Shown here: positions 35,213 through 45,382 of the stretch, piece by piece
Layout: each line of letters starts with the position of its first letter
Numbering within the stretch: the stretch's first letter is position 1
Assembly: GCA_018816705.1 (NCBI GenBank)
Contig: JAHIVG010000103.1
Location: forward strand, 1-60,952
From: Nanobdellota archaeon
GTDB taxonomy: Archaea > Nanobdellota > Nanobdellia > Woesearchaeales > JAHIVG01
Length of the DNA: 60,952 nucleotides
Direction of reading: 5' to 3'
Made by a program: the position numbers and the translations under genes
The notes under the pieces: model-generated
What the model was told of the DNA's origin: nothing
The model's input: only the letters and a program-made list of their open reading frames with translations
Database searches by the model: none

Positions 35213-35614
35213 ATGGCAGTCATAACCGTTTCCACATCGAAGAGATACGAGCTGGTCGACGTGACTGAGGATGTGAGGGTTATAGTCAAGGAATCAGGTG
35301 TCAAAGAAGGGCTGTGCAATGTCTATGCTCCCCATGCCACTGCTGCCATCACGATCAACGAGAACGCGGACCCGAACATACGGGATGACATATCAGATGC
35401 CTTAAGCCAGCTCATCAAGGAGGGCTGCTGGAGGCATGACAGGATCGACAACAACGCGGCCTCGCACATAAAGGCGGCCATAGTCGGGGCCAGCGAGACC
35501 ATACCTATCGTCAACGGAGAGCTGGCCATGGGCACATGGCAGGACATATTCATCTGCGACTTCGACGGGCCAAGGACGAGAAAAGTTATCGTCACAGTGC
35601 TGCCCAAAAGCTGA
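35213..35614 (+). CDS. yjbQ: YjbQ (UPF0047) family protein
   Basis: NVYAPHATAAITINENADPNIRDDI, GTWQDIFICDFDGPRTRKV. Confidence 0.92.
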   Translation: MAVITVSTSKRYELVDVTEDVRVIVKESGVKEGLCNVYAPHATAAITINENADPNIRDDISDALSQLIKEGCWRHDRIDNNAASHIKAAIVGASETIPIVNGELAMGTWQDIFICDFDGPRTRKVIVTVLPKS

Positions 35615-35746
35615 AATAGAACTAACCGCATGGTGCCTAAAAATTATGGACAGAGCGCGATGACTGAGTGAACACCCACTGAGCCTTACGGCGATGATGA
35701 TCGGAAGTAACTTATGAGCGCGTCCAATATATTGAAAGAGGTCAGG

Positions 35747-36179
35747 TCACTTCTTCGGCTTGCGTGGCTTCTTGAAGAACATCTCATTATCCATGAGAAG
35801 AAGCAGGGTGACTGCGACTGTGACTAAGAGCGAAGCGAAGTAATGCCCCAGCCCGACTGAGATGCCTATCAGGCAGACTGCCCATATGGAAGCTGCGGTG
35901 GTGAGGCCCATCACTTTCTTCTTGGCGTGGAGTATCGTCCCGGCGCCGAGGAATCCTATGCCAGTGATAAGGCCTTGAGCAATGCGAGCAGCGGGGTCAG
36001 AGCCCTCGAAATGGGTTATCGCCACAATCATGGCCAGGGCAGAGCCCAGGCCAGACCAGGATGTGTGTGCGTAGGCCAGCAGCCATGTTCGCCCTCTCGC
36101 GCTCAAAACCAATCAACCCGCCGAAGAGAATGGCCACACCCAGGCGGAGAAGGGCTTCGTTCAACGCTATCTGCTCCAT
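35747..36179 (-). pseudogene. MgtC/SapB family membrane protein split by a frameshift near 36050-36060
   Basis: N-terminus MEQIALNEALLRLGVAILFGGLIGFERERANMAAGLRTHILV in one frame, LGSALAMIVAITHFEGSDPAARIAQGLITGIGFLGAGTILH in another. Confidence 0.75.
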
Positions 36180-36232
36180 AAAAATCCCAGAACACTTCAC
36201 ATTTATAAAATTATGTTATCATCAGGCGGGAA

Positions 36233-37366
36233 TCAGCCAAACATGAGGAGGTGGTCTTCCTTCTCCTTCTCCTTCACCTTGGCGATGGCCTCGATGAGAT
36301 CCTTCTCGTTGACCGTATTCCGGTTCTTCCTGATCGCAAAATAGCCTGCTTCGGTCGCGACAGCCCTTATCTCCGCACCGGAGAATCCATCCATCTTCAT
36401 CACGAGGCGCTTTATGTTCATCTTCTTGTTCAGCCTCATCCTCTTCGTGTGAATCCGGAAGATCTGCTCGATGCCTTCCTTGGTAGGGAGGGGGATGTGG
36501 ATCTGCCTGTCGAGACGGCCCGGCCGGAGCATAGCAGGGTCGAGTATGTCCCTCCTGTTGGTGCAGCCGATGACCTTCACGTCCGCAAGATGCTTGAAAC
36601 CATCTATCTCGGCGAGGAGCTGCATGAAGGTGCGCTGCACCTCCCTCTCGCCAGAGGTGCCTATCTCAATCCTCTTGGCCGCGATGGCATCCAGCTCATC
36701 GATGAATATTATCGAAGGCGCTTTCTCTTTTGCTAGGATGAAAATCTCCTTCACCAGCTTTGCGCCTTCGCCTATGAACTTCTGGACAAGCTCTGAGCCG
36801 ACTATCTCGATGAAAGTGCTTTTGGTCGAGGCAGCTACGGCCTTGGCAAGCAGTGTCTTCCCTGTACCTGGTTCGCCATGGAGCAATATGCCCTTAGGAG
36901 GCTGTATTCCCACCTTCTCGAATAGCTCGGGCTTCATCAAGGGAAGCTCTATGACCTCCTGCACCTCGATTATCTGGTCCTTCAGGCCGCCGACATCCTT
37001 CCAAGACACCTTGGGCTTCTCCATTATCACGAACTTCTCGACATCGAAACGCTTCGAGATGGACAGCCTCTTTATCACGGTCAGGTTGCGCTGCTCCACG
37101 AGCACCTGGTCCCCGACAGTGAGCTTTCCGCTGTTCCTAGACAGGTTGACGTAGAACCGGTTGCCGTTAGGGACCCTGATTATGACATGGTCCTTGAATA
37201 TCTCCCTGACCTCACAGACCATCAACGGAGGGGTCTTGAAGCGCTCCACCTCGTTCCTGAGCTCCTGAACTGTCTCCCTAAGAACTCTGTTCTCCTCCTC
37301 CATCTGATTCGTCTGAGTAGTGTAATTGTAGACTACGCTCTCCACTTCCTTGTCCTTCGATGTCAT
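36233..37366 (-). CDS. pan: Proteasome-activating nucleotidase
   Basis: N-terminal coiled coil and OB, AAA+ GEPGTGKTLLAKAVA, FIDELDAIAAKR. Confidence 0.93.
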   Translation of the reverse strand: MTSKDKEVESVVYNYTTQTNQMEEENRVLRETVQELRNEVERFKTPPLMVCEVREIFKDHVIIRVPNGNRFYVNLSRNSGKLTVGDQVLVEQRNLTVIKRLSISKRFDVEKFVIMEKPKVSWKDVGGLKDQIIEVQEVIELPLMKPELFEKVGIQPPKGILLHGEPGTGKTLLAKAVAASTKSTFIEIVGSELVQKFIGEGAKLVKEIFILAKEKAPSIIFIDELDAIAAKRIEIGTSGEREVQRTFMQLLAEIDGFKHLADVKVIGCTNRRDILDPAMLRPGRLDRQIHIPLPTKEGIEQIFRIHTKRMRLNKKMNIKRLVMKMDGFSGAEIRAVATEAGYFAIRKNRNTVNEKDLIEAIAKVKEKEKEDHLLMFG

Positions 37367-37376
37367 TATTATCCTA

Positions 37377-38684
37377 TCATTTCGATCCGGTTATGTTGAC
37401 GTCCTTCACCGACACCGCAGGGCTGATCACGGGGCTCTCTGTCTCCCAGCACATTATCTGCCTGCTTTCGTTGGAGGAATCAACCACAGAGCACAGCATC
37501 CTGGGCAGGTCATCACTCACCCTTATGCCCTTTACAGCCCCCTTCAGCTCTCCGTCCTCAATGATGAAGATCGCGTCCCTGGGGACAGTCGAGAACTGGC
37601 CTGTAAGGTAGTTCTGGAACCGTGTGTACCAAAGGTTTGTTATCAGCAAGCCTTTTCCTGTCTTTTTAAGCAGTTCCCCCTTATTATATTTTCCCTTTTT
37701 CATCACCACATTCCAGGGCCTGGGACAGACGAGGCCTGCATTGCCTGTGGTCCTCTTGCCGTGCTTTCGGGCCAGAGAGGTGTTGAACAAGTAGTTTTTC
37801 AGCACGCCCTCCTTTATTATCTCGGTCCGCCTGGTCGGCACCCCTTCATCATCAAAAGGAGTGGACTGCACCCCATTGGGTATCAGGGGATCATCGATTA
37901 TAGTGACCTTGTCTGATGCCACCTTTTTCCCGTGCTTGCCAGCCAGGAATGAAAGTCCTGCCTCCACGCTGAACATCGAAGCGGCGTTGCCGACATGGTC
38001 AAGGAGATTGGCAAACGCCAGTGGCTCGAACACGACATCATACTTGCCCAGCTTGATCCCCTTCGGATCCCTTGCGAGCAAGGCCGTCCTCGACGCATCT
38101 TTGGCCGCCTTTTCGGCGTCGAGGTGCTTGAGCATGCATCCTGCCCTGACCTCATGCGCAGAGGCATCCTTGGCTGCCAGCGCCCTCATAGAGAGATAAT
38201 AGCTAGAGCCCCTGGTCTCGGCATCAACACCATTAGATGTCAGGAGGTGTGTGTGACCGGTCCCATACTCGAAGACACCACCCAACCGGGTAGGCTTGGC
38301 AGCTACAATCGCTGACTTGACGATGTCCGGGGCCTGGCTGTCCAGGTCAAGTATGGACCCATCATATGTATCCCTTATCGTTTTGTAGTTGAAGCTGCCT
38401 TCGGCGATGCCGAAGTAATCCTCTTTGGGCTGCAATGCCTTGGCAAAGCTCACCAATGAGGAAGCCGTGGCCTTGAGATTGCTCTTGGTCAGGTGCTGCA
38501 ATGTGGTCGAGATCAGCCTTTTCTTATATGCGAAGAACAGCCTGTAGGAGGTATCCTCCCACATCTTCGTCGTGGCTATGACGCTGTTGACAAACTTTAT
38601 CTGGGTCTCGGTGAAGGTGTGGAGAGACATCACTATGTCATCTGCGCCTAGCCTTTCCAGCTCCTTGATCAGCAGTCGAATCAT
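37377..38684 (-). CDS. pmbA: TldE/PmbA family protein
   Basis: Paired with TldD; PFDDEGVPTRRTEIIKEGVLKNYLFNTSLARK. Confidence 0.88.
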   Translation of the reverse strand: MIRLLIKELERLGADDIVMSLHTFTETQIKFVNSVIATTKMWEDTSYRLFFAYKKRLISTTLQHLTKSNLKATASSLVSFAKALQPKEDYFGIAEGSFNYKTIRDTYDGSILDLDSQAPDIVKSAIVAAKPTRLGGVFEYGTGHTHLLTSNGVDAETRGSSYYLSMRALAAKDASAHEVRAGCMLKHLDAEKAAKDASRTALLARDPKGIKLGKYDVVFEPLAFANLLDHVGNAASMFSVEAGLSFLAGKHGKKVASDKVTIIDDPLIPNGVQSTPFDDEGVPTRRTEIIKEGVLKNYLFNTSLARKHGKRTTGNAGLVCPRPWNVVMKKGKYNKGELLKKTGKGLLITNLWYTRFQNYLTGQFSTVPRDAIFIIEDGELKGAVKGIRVSDDLPRMLCSVVDSSNESRQIMCWETESPVISPAVSVKDVNITGSK

Positions 38685-40063
38685 CTTCCCACCCTGATCT
38701 TCCGTAGCCTGATCGATGGGCCACCCATCGTCACGGGCATGCCTTGCATGGGCTCGCCCTTGCCGCACGTGCCTGCGAAAAGCTCTACCTTGTCACTTAT
38801 AGCGTCGATGGATCTGTACAGGGTGTGCGTGCTCAGCTCGAGCACGGGCTGCCTCACCGGGACTGTGATCTCTCCATCTTCGATCAGATAAGCCTCGTTC
38901 CCCACATATTTCTGGTGCACCCGCCTGTCATCGATGTTCCACTCCATGAAGCTCTTGATGAAGACCCCCTTCTTTATGCCGTCGAGCAGTTCGTCGAACT
39001 TGTGGGTGCCGGGAAGCATGAAAGTGTTGGACATCCTAGGTATTGGCTCGCGGTTATAGGCTGATGCCCTTGCCGAGCCGTTGCTCCTGATGCCGAGGCT
39101 GCCGGCGGTCTCCCTGCTGTGCAGGAACTCGTTTATCCTTCCGGCCTTCATCAGGTACTTACGCCTGGCCTTAACGCCCTCATCATCGTACTGGTAATAA
39201 CCGGCGCTGTTCCTCACCGTAGGATCATCTACGACATCCACCATGCTGTTCCCGATCGCCTTGCCGCGCATATTCAGCGTAATGAATGACTCGCCTGCTT
39301 GGGCAGCCTCCCTCCCGAGGATCCTGTCAGCCTCATACGGGTGGCCGCCGCTCTCGTGCACGATTATCCCCACCACTTCCGGAGAGGCGACCACATCGAT
39401 ATTTCCCTTCGGGCAGGGAGTGCCTTTCTCAATATTCTTCGTCAGGGCGCATATCTCTCCTGCGAGCGCCTCGTGGAAACACCACTTCTTAACGTTCTCA
39501 TAGCCGCCGATGGATACCTTCTCCATATGCCTCTGCATAGTGACCTTCTTGCCGACTGTGAAGACGGTGTGCAACCCGACGTAGGGCTTTGAGCTCTCTA
39601 TGTGTGCCCCTTCGGACGAGGCGTAGACAGTGTCTGTCTGGGACATGAAAAACGAGAAGTATCGCAAAGGCAGCCCCTTTGCCACGGAATCGAGCTCAGC
39701 AAGATAGCTCAGGTTCTCCTCAGGGGAGACAGAGAACAACTTCTGCTTCTGCTTGATGTGCATCTTTCTCTTCACCGGCTGCGCCTTGGCAAGCGAGGTC
39801 TTGCCTGAATGCCTCGCCGTGCTCGCAGCCCTCCGGATGAGTCGGGTGAGAGCCTTCTTCGTGAGATTGTTGGTCGAGCAGAAACCCTGCCTGCCATCGA
39901 TGATCAGCCTTATGCCTATTCCCTTGCGCTCGTCCAGGCTGCCGAGCTCTGGGATGCCGTTCTTCAGGATGAATGACCTTGACCGGGTATTCTCGAGCCT
40001 GGCGTCCACGAATCCTGCGCCGTGCGTCTTGCCCTGCTCAACTGCGAATTCTGCCAGGGTCAT
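38681..40063 (-). CDS. tldD: TldD family metalloprotease
   Basis: IIVHESGGHPYEADRILG (HExxxH). Confidence 0.93.
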   Translation of the reverse strand: MTLAEFAVEQGKTHGAGFVDARLENTRSRSFILKNGIPELGSLDERKGIGIRLIIDGRQGFCSTNNLTKKALTRLIRRAASTARHSGKTSLAKAQPVKRKMHIKQKQKLFSVSPEENLSYLAELDSVAKGLPLRYFSFFMSQTDTVYASSEGAHIESSKPYVGLHTVFTVGKKVTMQRHMEKVSIGGYENVKKWCFHEALAGEICALTKNIEKGTPCPKGNIDVVASPEVVGIIVHESGGHPYEADRILGREAAQAGESFITLNMRGKAIGNSMVDVVDDPTVRNSAGYYQYDDEGVKARRKYLMKAGRINEFLHSRETAGSLGIRSNGSARASAYNREPIPRMSNTFMLPGTHKFDELLDGIKKGVFIKSFMEWNIDDRRVHQKYVGNEAYLIEDGEITVPVRQPVLELSTHTLYRSIDAISDKVELFAGTCGKGEPMQGMPVTMGGPSIRLRKIRVGR

Positions 40064-41007
40064 CTCAACGGCCCAAGAATTGATATCAGCTCTTCTGCCA
40101 CCGCCTTCTTGAGGTCCTGCGGGTGAAGCTCCTTCTTCTCATATGACCTGGAAAGCTCGTCAAATGATCCGAAGGCCAGATTGCCGCCGAATTTCTCAGG
40201 TCTCTTCACTTCGAGGCTGTCTATGCGTGGGAACACTATGAGCCCGGTGATGGCCAGGACAGGGTTGTCCTTGATGACGCCTTCAGGGCAGAAGGCCTTG
40301 TTCAGCTTCTTCCTTATCGATTCAGGGGAGTCCTTGACGCTTATCAATGATTCCGGGTCAGAAGAGCTCATCTTGCCCTCCTTGGCTATGGACGGGATGA
40401 GGGGTGTGTGGATGCAAAGCGGCGCCTTCCATCCAAGTTCTGGGAGCAGCTCCCTTGCGAGCATGTGGATCTTCCTCTGCTCAATGCCTGCATAGGCTAT
40501 GTCCAGCTTCAATGCCTTGATGTCCTCGATCTGCATGAAAGGGTATATGAGCTGGGAGACCTTTGCGTGCTCTATGTCCCTGGCTACCTCCTGCATGCTC
40601 CTCAAGGCACGCTTCATGGTCGTCTTGAGCGACATCTTCAGGATGTCGTCGATGTATGCGAGGTCGCGCTGGAAAGAGCTTCCGAGGACGAACTCTGCGT
40701 CCTTCAGCCCTGCTTTCTTGAATATGGCTTTCCATTCCTTGACCTGGTCGTGGATGAAGTCCCATTCACCTTTCTGGTTCAACCAGGTATGCCAATCGGC
40801 GAACAGGACCTTTATCTTGCAGCCTGCTTCCATCAAGTCCATGAGCTTAGTGATGGTGACAAGATGGCCGAGGTGGACCTCTCCGGAGGTCTCGTAGCCG
40901 CAGTAAGCCACAGGATGCTTCTTTTCCTTGAAAAGTGGCTCGAGCTCTGACTCCTCGATTATCTCTACAGTATTCCTCCTCACGAGCCTTAATCTGTCGT
41001 CTACCAT
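40060..41007 (-). CDS. tyrS: Tyrosyl-tRNA synthetase, archaeal type
   Basis: YCGYETSGEVHLGHL, KMSSSDP. Confidence 0.95.
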   Translation of the reverse strand: MVDDRLRLVRRNTVEIIEESELEPLFKEKKHPVAYCGYETSGEVHLGHLVTITKLMDLMEAGCKIKVLFADWHTWLNQKGEWDFIHDQVKEWKAIFKKAGLKDAEFVLGSSFQRDLAYIDDILKMSLKTTMKRALRSMQEVARDIEHAKVSQLIYPFMQIEDIKALKLDIAYAGIEQRKIHMLARELLPELGWKAPLCIHTPLIPSIAKEGKMSSSDPESLISVKDSPESIRKKLNKAFCPEGVIKDNPVLAITGLIVFPRIDSLEVKRPEKFGGNLAFGSFDELSRSYEKKELHPQDLKKAVAEELISILGPLR

Positions 41008-41223
41008 ACCTTCAAAGATGAGTCGAGGAGTTTATATATCTTTGGGTGAGAAAAAAGCAGATGAAAACGCCACAACATTTATAAATGGACCCTGGCTCCT
41101 CAGGCGTATTACCAAATGCCTTCCCATTGGAGGGAGGCGGCTTGCGTGAGGTGATAAAAACCGCAAGGTTTTCTCGGCAGGCAATGATGTAAATGTCAAA
41201 TAAGGCAATCACATGGTGATATC

Positions 41224-41823
41224 ATGACAGAAGAGACCTTTTTGGTGCCCACGAACCAGTACCTCAAGGCAGGCATACACATAGGCACCAAGTTCCAGAC
41301 CAAGTACATGGCAAGATTCATCTACAAGACCAGGCCTGACGGACTGGCCGTGCTCAACCTGGCGAAGATAGACGAACGCATCAAGATAGCTGCAAAGCTG
41401 CTGGCAACGTACTCACCAGAAGACATCGTGGTCGTCAGCAGGCGAGAGAACGGCTGGAAAGCAGCAAAGATGTTCGGCAAGGCCACTGGAGTGAGGGTGT
41501 ACGCTGGAAGGTACCCTCCAGGCATCCTGACCAATCCCAACCTGGAATCCTTCATCGAGGCCAAGATAATCCTAGCGACGGACTCATGGCCAGACCGCAA
41601 CGCCATAAACGACGCCCTGAAGATGGGAATCCCGGTCATTGCGCTGTGCGACACCAACAACCAAGCGAACAACCTGGACCTGGTGGTGCCGTGCAACAAC
41701 AAGGGCAAGAAGAGCCTAGGACTATTGTTCTACATCCTCGCAAGAGAGTTCTTGAAAGAGAAGAAGACCATCAAGTCAGACGAGGAATACAAGCCCCAGA
41801 TAGATGACTTCACAGAGGAATAG
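41224..41823 (+). CDS. rps2: 30S ribosomal protein S2P
   Basis: AGIHIGTKFQTKYMARFIYKTRPDGLAVLNLAKIDERI. Confidence 0.96.
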   Translation: MTEETFLVPTNQYLKAGIHIGTKFQTKYMARFIYKTRPDGLAVLNLAKIDERIKIAAKLLATYSPEDIVVVSRRENGWKAAKMFGKATGVRVYAGRYPPGILTNPNLESFIEAKIILATDSWPDRNAINDALKMGIPVIALCDTNNQANNLDLVVPCNNKGKKSLGLLFYILAREFLKEKKTIKSDEEYKPQIDDFTEE

Positions 41824-42441
41824 CTAGCCCAACTGGAAGCCTGTCTGGGTGATGACGAATCGCTTTGTCAACCCTTCTTTAAGCGAGCGGTGCTTCCTCA
41901 GAGTCGCCACCCTGGAATCCGTGTCCTTGGAGAGTTCCAGCAAGCACTTGCTGCTGTAGCTTATCAAATCCCCACCGACGGGAAGGACCTCCTCTTTCGA
42001 GAACGGCGAGTAGACATGGTCAGTGAGCAAAGCCGGTATCTTAGCCTTCCTCGCAATCTTCCAGACCAGGCCGAGCTGGAGGGCCATGGCCCTGTTGACA
42101 GCCGCAGGGTCCTTTGTGCCTGCGAGCTCTAAGCGGTAGAGCATGGCGACCGAATCCAGGGCCAGCATGCCCATCCTCGGTGTCTGCCTGTACAGCATGG
42201 TCAGCTGCCGTTGCAGCTCCTGGAAAGACCTCGGCCTGAGCAATGACATGTCGATCCTTCCCAGCTGCCTAAGGCGGTCGGCAGACACGCCGTTCTCAGT
42301 GTCGATGAAGACAGTCTTCCTCTGTCCTGACAGGGATTGGGCTGCGAGCAGGCAGTAGTTGGTCTTCCCCGTGCCAGACGGCCCGTACACCGTGGTGAGC
42401 ACTCCCGGTTCAAGATTCATCATGCCTAACGGATCCTTCAT
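41824..42441 (-). CDS. radB: DNA repair and recombination protein RadB
   Basis: VLTTVYGPSGTGKTNYCLLAA, no HhH domain. Confidence 0.9.
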   Translation of the reverse strand: MKDPLGMMNLEPGVLTTVYGPSGTGKTNYCLLAAQSLSGQRKTVFIDTENGVSADRLRQLGRIDMSLLRPRSFQELQRQLTMLYRQTPRMGMLALDSVAMLYRLELAGTKDPAAVNRAMALQLGLVWKIARKAKIPALLTDHVYSPFSKEEVLPVGGDLISYSSKCLLELSKDTDSRVATLRKHRSLKEGLTKRFVITQTGFQLG

Positions 42442-42599
42442 GCCTCTTAATGGGGAGAAAATGCTTTAAAAGTTCTTGGGAGGCATTTCCGGAAAAGACA
42501 AGGCCTAGACCGGAAGGATTCCGGAGAATGCCGGAAATGTGCGTGAACAAGGCTCTGATGACAAAGAATTTTTAAATAATACGGATACAGGTTCTGGTT

Positions 42600-44087
42600 A
42601 TGAAAGCCAGCAGGATAGCAGTACTTATCACGGTGTTCCTCATCGTCTTCGGGGTGAGGCTGTTCCTGGCCTTCCAGACCCCTGAATTCAACTACGACTC
42701 CTACCAGGAGCTGAGACAGGTAGAGCATATAAAGGAGACCGGAAGGCACATCTCTCATGACCCGTTGAGCTACGGCGGCAAGGACGTCGGCGGCTCCCCT
42801 TTCTATTCATACATACTGGCTGCCGGCACCATATTCATGCCCTTGGACATAACCCTAAAAGTCCTGCCTAATGCCTTCATCAGCCTCCTTGCAGTCATAA
42901 TCTTCTTCATCACACTGAAGATCACCCGCAAGCGTGAGGTGGCACTCTTCACAGCGATAATCTCAGGATTCGTGCCGATAATATACGAGACCACGCTCTA
43001 CAACCTGTCTTCCCTATGCCTGGTGATCCCCTTGATATTCTTTTGCCTGCACTTCTTCATGAGCATCAAGACTTCCCTGCCCTGGTTCCTGGTGTGCTTC
43101 CTGGCGCTCACAGTCATCAGTCCCCTGGCCTTCGTGCTCATACTGAGCCTGATCTTCTACCTGGCACTTGCCAAGTCAGAGGGCCTCCGCATGAGCAGGT
43201 CAGAGCTCGAGGTTGTGCTGTTCACCACTTTCTTCGGGCTTTGGCTGCAGTTCCTCATCCACAAGAACACGCTGCTCTTCCACGGATCCAGCGTGATATG
43301 GAAGAACATCCCGGCAGACATGATAGGAAGATTCTTCAGCGACCTGACCGTAGTGGAATCCCTGGTCAGCATAGGCGTCATCCCCTTCGTCTTCGGAGTG
43401 TACATAATATACAGGTACATCTTCAAGGAGAAGGACAGGGCAATGCACCTCTTCGCAGCACTGGCCATCACCTTGGGATTGCTGCTATGGATGAAACTGA
43501 TCCTGCTCAGCACCGGACTGAGCATCCTGGGTATAGTCCTGGTCATACTCCTCGGCAAGTTCCTCCAGTTGTTCATAAACTATGTCCAGAAGACCAAGGT
43601 CGCCAGGTACAAGAACCTGTTCCTCGGCGTGATATTCACGGTCTTCTTCATCACATCCATCGTGCCTTCGGTCACCATAGCGCAGAAACAGCTTGTCGAA
43701 GATATACCCGGCCAAGACGAGATCCTGGCGCTCAAGTGGGTGGAGAGCAACTCCCCGGAAGGGACCATGGTGGCAGAGCTGGAGGAAGGCTACCTGGTCA
43801 TGGCAGTAGCCCATAGAAACACAATCATCAACCCTGACTTCCTCCTCACGGACAATGTGGCGGAAAGGATCTCAGACGTGGAAGAGATATTCACAGGCCC
43901 TCACAAGACAGACGCACTTTCCCTGCTGCAGAAATATAATGCCAGCTACATATACATGTCTCCGAAGACCATGGAAAAATATGACATCATCGGTCTGCCT
44001 TATGCTGACCAATGCTTCCCGACCGTCTACGACAAGGGGGTCAAGATATACAAAGTCGCGTGCAGGCTGGAGGAGGGAGAAGGATGA
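42600..44087 (+). CDS. Multi-pass membrane protein, GT-C glycosyltransferase-like
   Basis: Many TM segments, C-terminal soluble domain resembling STT3-type layouts. Confidence 0.6.
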   Translation: MKASRIAVLITVFLIVFGVRLFLAFQTPEFNYDSYQELRQVEHIKETGRHISHDPLSYGGKDVGGSPFYSYILAAGTIFMPLDITLKVLPNAFISLLAVIIFFITLKITRKREVALFTAIISGFVPIIYETTLYNLSSLCLVIPLIFFCLHFFMSIKTSLPWFLVCFLALTVISPLAFVLILSLIFYLALAKSEGLRMSRSELEVVLFTTFFGLWLQFLIHKNTLLFHGSSVIWKNIPADMIGRFFSDLTVVESLVSIGVIPFVFGVYIIYRYIFKEKDRAMHLFAALAITLGLLLWMKLILLSTGLSILGIVLVILLGKFLQLFINYVQKTKVARYKNLFLGVIFTVFFITSIVPSVTIAQKQLVEDIPGQDEILALKWVESNSPEGTMVAELEEGYLVMAVAHRNTIINPDFLLTDNVAERISDVEEIFTGPHKTDALSLLQKYNASYIYMSPKTMEKYDIIGLPYADQCFPTVYDKGVKIYKVACRLEEGEG

Positions 44088-45382
44088 ACCGCAAAGAGAT
44101 ACTTATGGTGATCTCAATCCTGGCCATAGTCCTCCTATTGGCGCTGATACCTGTACTGGCCAGAGGCATAGTGAGCGAAGGGCTGCTCATAGGACCTGAA
44201 CCCTACGAAGCCATCAACGGGACAGGTACAGCATTCTCTTGGATGCTCGGGATCATCAAATCCGTGCTGGGGCTCAAGGCTGCGCTAACTGCTGCCAAGG
44301 CCATACCGATTGCCTCGATCATCCTCGGAGGGTTCATGCTTTTCTTGATACTGAGGCTTGAGAGGAGCCGTATCGTCTCCCTGCTGGCCCTAACATTCTT
44401 CATCTCATCCTCTGCAGCAATATCAGCCATGCTGAGGTTCGGAGACTATGCCACACATTTCCTCCTCGCTTCCCTGGGGATTCTCATTTTCACAAGGAAG
44501 AGGGCTTGGCCCTTCTCTGTGATCCCCCTCATCATCATGTGCAGAAGCAGCCCAGCTTTCGGACTGGCCATCCTGGTCGGGATATTCATCTTCTCAGCAA
44601 AAAGATACCTTGTGCGGAGTCTTGCAGTATGCCTTGTTTCAGGCCTCGTCGGGATATCGGTCCAGGGCCTCGTGACCGTACCAGGACAGAAACTGCTGAT
44701 AGCAGACTTCGGCGCCATCACAGGAGTGTCCATATTCACCCTGCTGGCAGCCTTCGGAGGGATGTTCGTCATCTGGAACAGGAGGACGACCATGGCAGGA
44801 TATTACCTCTTCCTGGCAGCTGTGGCAGCGGGCTTCTGGCTCTGGCCCTCAGAATATGCGCTTCTTCTCGCAGCCATCTCCTCAATCTTTGCCGCCTTCG
44901 CAGTCGAGAGGCTGTTGGTCATGAAATGGCAGTTCAACCTCATCAAGCACCTCACGCTTCTGACCATCGCCTGCGGAGTGCTCTTCTCATTATTGGTTAC
45001 CCTTGACACGCTCACAGTATCCCAGCCGGACTCACTCATGGTACAGAGCTGGCTATCACTGTCAAGGATGCCTAAAGGGAACGTGCTGAGCCTCGAAGAA
45101 TACGGCCCGTGGATAAGGTCTTTCTCAGGCCAAGAGCATTCCATCCAGACATCCGACGCATATGAAATATTCTATGCGGTAGAACTCAAGAAGGCCAAGA
45201 CAGTCCTGGCTGAGAACAACATAAGCTACATCTGGATAAACGACGAGATGAAGAACGGAAGGATCTGGCACCAGCCAGAGGAAGGCCTCCTGTTCCTGCT
45301 GCGCAACAATGAGACATTCAACAAGGTCTACCAGCATGCAGGGATAGAGATCTGGGAAGTGGCTAACCTTTCCTTATCTTGA
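44084..45382 (+). CDS. Multi-pass membrane protein, GT-C-like, paralogous layout to the preceding CDS
   Basis: ATGA overlap; ALKSV.. and NISYIWINDEM C-terminal motif comparable to NASYIYMSPKT. Confidence 0.6.
   Translation: MNRKEILMVISILAIVLLLALIPVLARGIVSEGLLIGPEPYEAINGTGTAFSWMLGIIKSVLGLKAALTAAKAIPIASIILGGFMLFLILRLERSRIVSLLALTFFISSSAAISAMLRFGDYATHFLLASLGILIFTRKRAWPFSVIPLIIMCRSSPAFGLAILVGIFIFSAKRYLVRSLAVCLVSGLVGISVQGLVTVPGQKLLIADFGAITGVSIFTLLAAFGGMFVIWNRRTTMAGYYLFLAAVAAGFWLWPSEYALLLAAISSIFAAFAVERLLVMKWQFNLIKHLTLLTIACGVLFSLLVTLDTLTVSQPDSLMVQSWLSLSRMPKGNVLSLEEYGPWIRSFSGQEHSIQTSDAYEIFYAVELKKAKTVLAENNISYIWINDEMKNGRIWHQPEEGLLFLLRNNETFNKVYQHAGIEIWEVANLSLS

Noticed and set aside
43016-43816. 266-aa ORF
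   Set aside because: Alternate frame within the membrane GT-C-like gene; Pro/His/Arg-rich translation typical of a frame shadow
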